Shown piece after piece: positions 1 through 5,635 of a DNA stretch of 7,347 bases; the stretch's first letter is position 1, and every line of letters starts with the position of its first letter. Below the pieces are notes generated by a model. The model was not told where the DNA came from and did not search any database. It saw only the letters and a program-made list of their open reading frames with translations. This DNA is from Armatimonadota bacterium (GTDB lineage Bacteria > Armatimonadota > Fimbriimonadia > Fimbriimonadales > ATM1). A program made the translations under genes and the position numbers. The stretch lies in the NCBI GenBank assembly GCA_013816225.1, contig JACDEQ010000100.1, positions 1 to 7,347 on the forward strand. The letters are read 5' to 3'.

Positions 1-1
1 T

Positions 2-67
2 CCCGCCGTACTCGATGACCTTGATGGAGCTATAAACCTCGATGGAGGTATAAAGGAGAAGGTGTAG
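2..67 (+). CDS. possible C-terminal tail of an upstream plus-strand gene (partial)
   Basis: Reading from base 2 there is an open frame of 21 codons ending in TAG at 65-67, just 4 nt before a strong plus-strand terminator hairpin. The tail would read ...LDDLDGAINLDGGIKEKV. An in-frame 18-bp duplication gives the six-residue pair LDGAIN/LDGGIK, which fits coding sequence. The case is weak: the piece is too short to identify, codon third positions are not strongly GC-biased, and a second frame (stop TAA at 33-35) would also fit a gene ending here. The terminator shows that some plus-strand transcript enters from the left; which frame it encodes is inference. Confidence 0.3.
   Translation, partial: PAVLDDLDGAINLDGGIKEKV
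20..55 (+). repeat. imperfect 18-bp tandem direct repeat
   Basis: Bases 20-37 and 38-55 match at 15 of 18 positions, sharing the cores GATGGAG and TATAAA. The period is a multiple of three and is in frame with the putative coding tail at 2-67, so it may simply be a small in-frame duplication. Nothing marks it as an operator. Confidence 0.5.
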
Positions 68-71
68 AGAT

Positions 72-104
72 AAGGGCCAGCGGGCTAATCCGCAGGCCCT
101 TTTT
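72..104 (+). terminator. intrinsic terminator of the upstream plus-strand transcript
   Basis: AAGGGCC (72-78) pairs with GGCCCTT (95-101). After an A/A mismatch, GCGG (80-83) pairs with CCGC (90-93) around a six-base loop, GCTAAT. The stem is followed directly by a T run (100-104). On the minus strand the bases after the hairpin are not U-rich, so it acts in the plus direction. It ends transcription of whatever gene lies to the left and insulates the promoter beginning at 115. Confidence 0.88.
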
Positions 105-114
105 CTGGGGCCGG

Positions 115-120
115 TATAAT
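115..120 (+). promoter_or_regulatory. consensus -10 box of a leaderless promoter
   Basis: TATAAT, a perfect sigma-70-type -10 hexamer, ends 6 nt before the ATG at 127. Transcription normally starts about 7 nt after this box, so the transcript would begin at or within a base or two of the A of the start codon. No Shine-Dalgarno sequence precedes the ATG. No good -35 is visible: the bases 16-18 nt upstream fall inside the preceding terminator stem (about 91-98), and there is no extended TGn motif. Confidence 0.75.
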
Positions 121-126
121 CTGTCA

Positions 127-993
127 ATGCGGCTGCGTCTTCTCATGATGGCGGGTGTAATCGCCGCAGCCGTCGCCATTACCCCTGAATCCCGCAGCCG
201 GGCCTCCGGCCCAAAGACGGGCCTGCTGTGCACTCTGGCAAACGCCAAGGTCGACGAGAGCAGCGGCGTTGCCGTTTCGAGGCGCTCGGCCGGCGTGTAC
301 TGGACCCACAACGATAGCGGCGATGGCCCGAATTTCTATGCTTTCGATCGTAACGGGCGTGATCTCGGCACCTTTACTCTGAGTCGAGCGCAGGCGATCG
401 ATTGGGAGGATATGGCGTCCGCACGAATCGGTGGACGGCCGTACCTGTACTTTGGCGATATCGGCGACAACGCTGAACGGCGAAAAAGCGTGATCGTTTA
501 TCGGGTTCCCGAGCCGCGGGCCGTTTCGGGCCGACACAATATCGACGAGTTCCGCGCCTTCACTCTGCGTTATCCGGACGGCGCCCACGATTGCGAGACG
601 TTGATGGTGACGCCGAAAGGGGACATCCACCTCGTCACCAAGAGCGAATACGAAACCTCGGGCATTTATCGCGCTGGCCGTCTTGAAAAGAGTGGAACGT
701 ACCGATTGGTGAAGATCGGCGATCTGAAGTTGGAAGCGGGCAACGTCTACAGCCGCATGGTTACCGGCGGAGACATCAATGCGGCTGGCAACCGGATTGT
801 TATCCGCACTTACTTTACCGCCTTGGCTTTCAGAACGAACAATCTCGACCGGTGGTTCAAATCCAAACCCGTGGAGGTCGAGATTCCGTTCGAAAGACAA
901 GGAGAGGCGATCTGTTTCGACGGCAACGCGGCCAGGTTAATAACAACGAGCGAAAGAAACCCGTGCAGGGTCTCTTTCGCTCGATTGCCTTAG
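127..993 (+). CDS. secreted beta-propeller-like protein of unknown function
   Basis: The 288-residue protein begins with a short basic stretch (MRLRLL) and a hydrophobic Ala/Val/Ile core (about residues 7-19), then a small-residue region ending near RASG (25-28). This looks like a signal peptide, so the protein is probably exported. The mature part has the repeating WTHNDSG (59-65), DWEDMA (92-97), GDIGDN (110-115), YRVPEP (125-130), DCETLM (155-160) and QGEAICF (258-264) blocks. I recall this pattern from uncharacterised secreted propeller-type proteins of diverse bacteria; no enzymatic activity can be assigned. The Asp-rich loops could bind metal, which is inference. There are four cysteines: C35, C156, C263 and C280. 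The start is set by the -10 box and the signal peptide; ATGs at 145 and 148 would remove the basic n-region and have no Shine-Dalgarno either. It converges on rpoC with 7 nt between stops, and its last 47 bases double as the rpoC terminator. A long reading frame on the opposite strand (124-900) is judged a shadow. Confidence 0.85.
   Translation: MRLRLLMMAGVIAAAVAITPESRSRASGPKTGLLCTLANAKVDESSGVAVSRRSAGVYWTHNDSGDGPNFYAFDRNGRDLGTFTLSRAQAIDWEDMASARIGGRPYLYFGDIGDNAERRKSVIVYRVPEPRAVSGRHNIDEFRAFTLRYPDGAHDCETLMVTPKGDIHLVTKSEYETSGIYRAGRLEKSGTYRLVKIGDLKLEAGNVYSRMVTGGDINAAGNRIVIRTYFTALAFRTNNLDRWFKSKPVEVEIPFERQGEAICFDGNAARLITTSERNPCRVSFARLP
935..983 (-). terminator. probable intrinsic terminator of the rpoB-rpoC operon, inside the opposing gene
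   Basis: Bases 947-962 and 968-983 form a 16-bp inverted repeat with a five-base loop. The only non-complementary pair is 958/972. Read on the minus strand this is a G-U wobble, so the RNA stem is continuous; on the plus strand it is an A/C mismatch. On the minus strand the stem is followed by TTGTTATTAA (946-937), a U-rich tail, and it begins 17 nt after the rpoC stop. On the plus strand the tail (ATTGCCTT) is weaker. The main function is therefore ending the rpoC transcript, with possible weak bidirectional action for the gene at 127-993. Confidence 0.72.
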
Positions 994-1000
994 GGCCTGC

Positions 1001-4000
1001 TTACCGATCTTTGCCGACCTCCGCACCGAGGCTTTCAGCTAAGGTGCGGAGGTCGCCGACCTCGGTCTCCTCGAGTTCCTTCACCTCTTCTCGTGGTGTC
1101 TCATCCGCTTCCTCAGCGTCGACCAAGGCTGTGAGGGATTGCGATGCCCAGGTCGGCTGGCGGGTAAGCTCCACCGCGACGTTTCGGTAGTCTGGGAAAC
1201 CGGTTCCGGCCGGAATGAGCCGGCCGATGATGACATTCTCCTTGAGGCCGATCAGGTCGTCCGACTTTCCGCGGACCGCGGCGTCGGTCAGAACCCTAGT
1301 CGTCTTCTGGAACGACGCGGCGGAAAGGAACGACTCGGTATTGAGCGAAGCCTCGGTAATCCCCAACATAACCCAGTCGGCGGAAGCGAGTTGTGGTTTA
1401 CGCTTTACCTCGTTGCCTTCTTCGTCCGCATAGGTAATCATTTCTCCGGCGTCGATCATGCCTTGAACCCGCTCATTCTCGCGGTTGAAAGCAAAGCGAT
1501 CGGCGATCTGGCCGGGAAGGAAGTCCGTGTCTCCGGCCTCCTTCACCCGCCGCTTGCGAAGCATTTGTCGGCAGATGACCTCGATATGCTTGTCGTTGAT
1601 GTCTACGCCTTGAGCCTTGTATACCGACTGAATCTCTCGCACCATGTATTCCTGAACGCCTCGAACACCGCGGAGTAATAGGAGCTTGTGCGGATCGAGC
1701 GGCCCTTGAGTGAGCCTGTCGCTCGCGCGAACCTTGTCACCCTCACGCACCTCCAGGTTGCCGCGGTAGTGAACAAGTACCAGTTCGAGAACTGAGATCG
1801 TCGGCGACTCGCCTTTCGGACGCTTCGCTTTACGCAGCTTGATAAGAGCCTTGTCCGTTACCTCTTGGCTGGCGTGGATCTCGATCTCACCTGTGTCGGG
1901 GTTAATAACGTCCCGAGACGCGGCCTTACCCGTGATATTGGATGCATCCAGTTTTAGCTTGGTCTCGATGGCGACCCATCTGCCCCGTTCTCCCTTATGG
2001 ATTCGTGCGATCACGCCGTCGAACTCGGAGATGATCGCTTCACCCTTCGGATGACGGGCTTCGAAGAGTTCCTCGACTCGGTGGATACCGCTGATCTCGC
2101 TCTCGAGCAGTTTGACCAGCTTGGTCATCCAAGTGCGGGTCGCCTTTCGGGCGCGTTCCTCAGCGATTTGCTCAGCCGGTTTGAGTCTATTGGCCTTCGT
2201 CGGCTTGGCGACCTTCTTGATCTCTTGTTGGACGGTTGCTTCCGTGATATCGCGGATGACGAGCTGCTGCTCTCCCTTGAGGTCGAGAATCTCGTCACCC
2301 GAAAACTGAACGAGGCCGCGATCCTGGTCACTCATGATCTCTCGAAGGGCCCCCGCTTTCTGGCGGCGAACATCCTTTACGCCTGTGAGCACGTTTTGAG
2401 ACGCAATGCCTCCCGTGTGGAATGTACGCATTGTGAGCTGTGTTCCAGGCTCGCCGATCGACTGAGCGGCGATGATGCCCACGGCTACGCCGACCTCGAC
2501 GGCCTTTCCACTGCTCATGTCGTGGCCGTAGCAGTTTGAACAGATGCCTTGCTCGAGTTCGCAGGTAAGGGCGCTTCGCATGGAAACCTCGAGTTCGCCG
2601 TGGTCGCCGACGCTGAAGCCGGCTTTCTTGTACTCCTTGTGAAGCGAGTCAAGGGCCTTGGTAGACTCGCTCGCAGATTCCGACTTCGCGTCGAACTCCT
2701 TGTCCAAAGCAGAAATTGCTAGAGCGGTGTCTTCACTGACCACTGCGCCTTCGGCGACGAGGTGTGTGCCGTTTCGTGGGTCCGTCAGGTCGTTGAGCGC
2801 GGTGCGGCCTCGGCAACGATCGCCGAGGTTCTCAATAGTCTCACCCTCGTTCACGATCTTGTGGACCGAGATGCCTTCGGTGGCCCCGCAGTCGATGGCC
2901 TTGACAACCACATCCTGCGCAACGTCAACCAGGCGGCGAGTCAAATAGCCGGCATCCGCAGTGCGCAGAGCCGTATCGGCCAGACCCTTTCGGGCGCCGT
3001 GCGTGGAGACGAAGTACTCGAATACGCCAAGACCTTCATGGAAGTTCGACCGAATAGGCAAGTCTTCAATAATATTACCGAACGGATCCGACATCAGGCC
3101 GCGCATACCGGCGAGCTGCGTCAGCTGCTTTTTCGACCCACGTGCCCCGCTGACCGTTACAATATCAAGAGGGTTGAACTGATCCATACCTTCAATAATC
3201 GCATCCGCGACCTCTTCATACGCCTTGGTCCAGTTTTCGAGAACCTTCTGCCGGCGTTCGTTGTTCGTGATTAGCCCGCGGTCGTACTGTGTCGTCAGCT
3301 TCTCAACATTCGCTTCTGTCGTGCTAATGATTTCGAGCCGCTTCTCCGGAGGATCCATGTCCGTAATGGCGATCGTCAGGCCGTACTTGGTGGCCCACGC
3401 AAAGCCAAGCTCCTTAAGATCGTCGAGCAGCCGGATCGTCGTCTCACTGCCGGTTGCATGCCTAACCTCGCTGATGAGTTTGGCCATATTCTTTTTGGTG
3501 AGGTCGAGGCCGATCCAGTCGTCGTGATGTTTGAGCGGGTAGGGAAGAATTTCGTGAAAGATCATCTGGCCCGGCGTCATAACGCGAATAACCGTTTCCG
3601 TTTCTCCGTCGCCGTTTTCTGCGGGATCCCCGACAGGGCGCGTGAGCCTTACTTGGACCGGGTCGTTCAACCCGATCCTCAGGCGAACATGGGGATGGCC
3701 CACCAAGATGATGGCCTCGTCCGGTGAGGCATAGATGCGAGGCGCCGGGTTCTTCTCAGCGTTCTTGTTGTGCGCGGCCATGGTCTCGTCGAACTTCTGT
3801 TTGCCTTGCAGGCTCACGAAGGTCAGCGCGTATCCACCGAGGACGATGTCCTGAATCGGGGAGATCGTCGGGCGGCCGTCTGCAGGAGAGAAGAGATTAT
3901 GCGTGCTGAGCATCAGGACGCGGGCCTCGGCTTGCGCAGCTGCACTAAGCGGCACGTGCACGGCCATTTGGTCGCCGTCGAAGTCCGCGTTGTATGCATG

Positions 4001-5614
4001 GCAGACCAGCGGGTGCACTTGGATCGCTTTGCCATCGACCAGCACCGGCTCGAATGCCTGGATGCCAAGTCGGTGGAGGGTGGGCGCTCGATTAAGAAGG
4101 ACCGGGTGCTCTTTGATGACCTCTTCTAGGCCATCCCACACCGCAGGATGAACGCGATCGATCATCCGCTTAGCCGTCTTGATGTTCTGGGTGAGTTTGC
4201 GCTCGACCAGCGTCTTCATGACGAAAGGCTTGAACAGCTCGAGAGCCATCTCTTTCGGCAGGCCGCACTGATGCAGCTTGAGATGGGGACCGACAACGAT
4301 GACCGACCGTCCGGAGTAATCAACCCGCTTTCCTAGTAGGTTCTTTCGGAAGCGACCTTCTTTGCCCTTAAGCATGTCGCTCAATGACTTGAGGGCGCGA
4401 TTGTTGCTTCCGACAACGGGCCGCGTACGGCGCCCGTTGTCGATGAGCGCATCAACAGCCTCTTGTAAGAGGCGCTTCTCGTGGTTGATGATCGATTCAG
4501 GCGCTCTGATCTCGATAATCTTCTTGAGACGGTTGTTGCGGTTGATGATGCGCCGATACAGGTCGTTTAGGTCGGATGTAGCAAACCTGCCGCCGTCGAG
4601 CTGGACCATCGGCCTAAGTTCGGGCGAGATGACAGGCACGACCTCGAGGACCATCCACTCGGGCCGAGTGCGGGAATGAACCAAAGCTTCGGCAATCTCA
4701 AGTCTCTTTATAGACCGAAGCCGCTTGGGACCAGTGCTGCGCATGATCGTTTGGCGAAGTTCACGAGCCAGCCCTTCTAAGTCCACCCGTGCCAGCAGTT
4801 CTTTCATCGCTGTAGAACCGATCCCGGCGCGTAGCATTGCGCTGTATTCCTTACCCGTTCGCCGCGTTACGGCATCTAGCATGCGGTCCACAGCTCGGAA
4901 CTTGTCTTCTTCGATCAGCTGGTCGCGTTCGAGCTTCGAAAGCACTTCGATCGCAACGTCCATCTCCTTGATTCGGTCGCCCGTCTCACGCTGTTCCGCC
5001 TTTATGCGGTCGGTGATGGCTTTTGTGCGCTCTTTAATGATCGTTTCGTCGTATTCGTCCTTGTTCTCTTCGAGTTCCTCGGCGAACCGGGTCCTGATCT
5101 CCTCCTCGAGCTCAGCCATCTGCTGATTGACGGCTTCCTTCTCGAGTTCCACTGCGTCCTTGATCTCTTCGGCCCCGGCATCAAGACCTTGACGGTCGAT
5201 GTCGATAACGATAAAGCTTGCGAAGTAAACAACCTTTTCAAGCAGTCTTGGTGATATCTCGAGGATCAACGAGATCGGTGAAGGTACACCCTTCAAGTAC
5301 CAGATGTGGCAAACAGGCGCCGCCAGCTCGATATGGCCCATCCGCTCTCGGCGCACACGCGCACGAGTAACTTCGACGCCGCATCTTTCGCAAACGATCC
5401 CCTTATACTTGACCTTCTTATACCGTCCGCAATGGCACTCCCAGTCCTTGACAGGACCGAAGACCCGTTCACAGAACAGCCCGTCGCGCTCGGGCTTGAA
5501 TGTCCGGTAGTTGATGGTTTCCGGCTTCTTAACCTCACCGTGGGACCATCCGACAATGTCTTCCGGACTGGCGATGCCAATCCGGATGCGATCAAATAAT
5601 GTTACATCCGGCAT
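1001..5614 (-). CDS. rpoC: DNA-directed RNA polymerase subunit beta-prime
   Basis: This is the catalytic large subunit of RNA polymerase, complete at 1537 residues. Visible in order: N-terminal zinc site C60/C62/C75/C78; a long charged, coiled-coil-like segment (about 146-236); the rudder/switch-2 region with GRFRKNLLGKRVDYSGRS (about 420-437); the active-site loop NADFDGD (542-548), whose D544, D546 and D548 bind catalytic Mg2+; the F-loop SGARG...QLAGMRGL (822-840); the bridge helix from HGARKGLADTAL (872) to about 903; the second zinc site C909/C1018/C1025/C1028; and the trigger loop around TMRTFHTGG (1061-1069) with M1062, R1063 and H1066. The C-terminal LGITEASL...SFLSAASFQ and GLKENVIIGRLIPAG blocks are intact, followed by an acidic tail. 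All catalytic residues are present. The length exceeds Bacillus (about 1200), Mycobacterium (about 1310) and E. coli (1407) because of extra segments at about 969-1003, 1071-1173 and 1218-1278. The ATG start gives the standard N-terminus. It is downstream of rpoB, but one gene intervenes. Confidence 0.99.
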   Translation of the reverse strand: MPDVTLFDRIRIGIASPEDIVGWSHGEVKKPETINYRTFKPERDGLFCERVFGPVKDWECHCGRYKKVKYKGIVCERCGVEVTRARVRRERMGHIELAAPVCHIWYLKGVPSPISLILEISPRLLEKVVYFASFIVIDIDRQGLDAGAEEIKDAVELEKEAVNQQMAELEEEIRTRFAEELEENKDEYDETIIKERTKAITDRIKAEQRETGDRIKEMDVAIEVLSKLERDQLIEEDKFRAVDRMLDAVTRRTGKEYSAMLRAGIGSTAMKELLARVDLEGLARELRQTIMRSTGPKRLRSIKRLEIAEALVHSRTRPEWMVLEVVPVISPELRPMVQLDGGRFATSDLNDLYRRIINRNNRLKKIIEIRAPESIINHEKRLLQEAVDALIDNGRRTRPVVGSNNRALKSLSDMLKGKEGRFRKNLLGKRVDYSGRSVIVVGPHLKLHQCGLPKEMALELFKPFVMKTLVERKLTQNIKTAKRMIDRVHPAVWDGLEEVIKEHPVLLNRAPTLHRLGIQAFEPVLVDGKAIQVHPLVCHAYNADFDGDQMAVHVPLSAAAQAEARVLMLSTHNLFSPADGRPTISPIQDIVLGGYALTFVSLQGKQKFDETMAAHNKNAEKNPAPRIYASPDEAIILVGHPHVRLRIGLNDPVQVRLTRPVGDPAENGDGETETVIRVMTPGQMIFHEILPYPLKHHDDWIGLDLTKKNMAKLISEVRHATGSETTIRLLDDLKELGFAWATKYGLTIAITDMDPPEKRLEIISTTEANVEKLTTQYDRGLITNNERRQKVLENWTKAYEEVADAIIEGMDQFNPLDIVTVSGARGSKKQLTQLAGMRGLMSDPFGNIIEDLPIRSNFHEGLGVFEYFVSTHGARKGLADTALRTADAGYLTRRLVDVAQDVVVKAIDCGATEGISVHKIVNEGETIENLGDRCRGRTALNDLTDPRNGTHLVAEGAVVSEDTALAISALDKEFDAKSESASESTKALDSLHKEYKKAGFSVGDHGELEVSMRSALTCELEQGICSNCYGHDMSSGKAVEVGVAVGIIAAQSIGEPGTQLTMRTFHTGGIASQNVLTGVKDVRRQKAGALREIMSDQDRGLVQFSGDEILDLKGEQQLVIRDITEATVQQEIKKVAKPTKANRLKPAEQIAEERARKATRTWMTKLVKLLESEISGIHRVEELFEARHPKGEAIISEFDGVIARIHKGERGRWVAIETKLKLDASNITGKAASRDVINPDTGEIEIHASQEVTDKALIKLRKAKRPKGESPTISVLELVLVHYRGNLEVREGDKVRASDRLTQGPLDPHKLLLLRGVRGVQEYMVREIQSVYKAQGVDINDKHIEVICRQMLRKRRVKEAGDTDFLPGQIADRFAFNRENERVQGMIDAGEMITYADEEGNEVKRKPQLASADWVMLGITEASLNTESFLSAASFQKTTRVLTDAAVRGKSDDLIGLKENVIIGRLIPAGTGFPDYRNVAVELTRQPTWASQSLTALVDAEEADETPREEVKELEETEVGDLRTLAESLGAEVGKDR
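1015..1055. other. perfect 13-bp inverted repeat in the 3' end of rpoC
   Basis: CGACCTCCGCACC (1015-1027) and GGTGCGGAGGTCG (1043-1055) are exact reverse complements separated by 15 nt. They lie in the last 20 codons of rpoC (about residues 1520-1534). In the rpoC mRNA the stem closes 9 nt before the stop codon. Neither strand has a U run after it, so it is not a normal intrinsic terminator. A competing smaller hairpin is possible: GAGGTC (1049-1054) with GACCTC (1058-1063). It may protect the 3' end of the rpoC mRNA, or, as plus-strand RNA, that of the opposing gene's read-through transcript. It could also be chance from the repeated Glu-Val-Gly codons. Confidence 0.6.
1781..1963 (-). other. 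extra segment in RpoC downstream of the trigger loop
   Basis: Between WVAIE (1213-1217) and LVHYRGNLEVREGD (from about 1280), RpoC has roughly 60 residues where E. coli has about 16. The added part contains INPDTGEIEIHASQEVTD followed by a Leu/Lys/Arg stretch. The DxxTGEI...A...EVT pattern resembles short elements seen elsewhere in RpoB and RpoC of other bacteria. Boundaries are by eye against remembered sequences. Confidence 0.5.
2096..2404 (-). other. trigger-loop insertion in RpoC (SI3-like position)
   Basis: In Bacillus and actinobacteria the trigger-loop motif TMRTFHxGG is followed after about ten residues by LPR(I/V)QELFEAR. Here TMRTFHTGGIA (1061-1071) is separated from IHRVEELFEAR (1177-1187) by about 103 extra residues. 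The first part (to about 1125) looks beta-rich (GLVQFSGDEILDLKG, QQLVIRD), reminiscent of the sandwich-barrel hybrid modules in E. coli SI3. The second part (about 1127-1172) is Lys/Arg/Glu/Ala-rich and probably helical. The position is firm; the structural interpretation is inference. Confidence 0.75.
2606..2713 (-). other. extra segment in the second zinc-binding region of RpoC
   Basis: The first cysteine of this site (C909) is 109 residues from the second (C1018); in E. coli the distance is 74. The added roughly 33 residues (about 969-1003) are charged and Ser-rich (KEFDAKSESASESTKALDSL), probably helical. The four zinc ligands are kept. Confidence 0.6.
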
Positions 5615-5628
5615 TATTTCTTAGCGAA

Positions 5629-5635
5629 CTCCTTT
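5629..5635 (-). promoter_or_regulatory. rpoC Shine-Dalgarno overlapping the upstream stop codon
   Basis: On the minus strand AAAGGAG (5635 down to 5629) overlaps the TAA stop (5636-5634) of the AT-hook gene. The spacing to the rpoC ATG is 14 nt, longer than the usual 5-10. The overlap implies that ribosomes finishing the AT-hook gene are well placed to start rpoC, which suggests translational coupling. No promoter is visible in the 19-nt gap. Confidence 0.65.

Noticed and set aside
1..70. A tRNA, 5S rRNA or small RNA before the first terminator
   Set aside because: No cloverleaf, CCA end or rRNA-like sequence is visible; a protein tail fits at least as well, so no RNA gene is called.
124..900. 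258-codon open frame on the minus strand opposite the propeller-like gene
   Set aside because: The plus-strand frame has a signal peptide, recognisable motifs and a promoter. The opposite frame has no ribosome binding site or recognisable domain and is a shadow in GC-rich coding DNA.
1139..3274. Several plus-strand open frames of 170-180 codons antisense to rpoC (1139-1678, 1997-2539, 2762-3274)
   Set aside because: They lie wholly opposite strongly conserved rpoC codons, follow its GC-biased third positions, and show no domain or Shine-Dalgarno signal.
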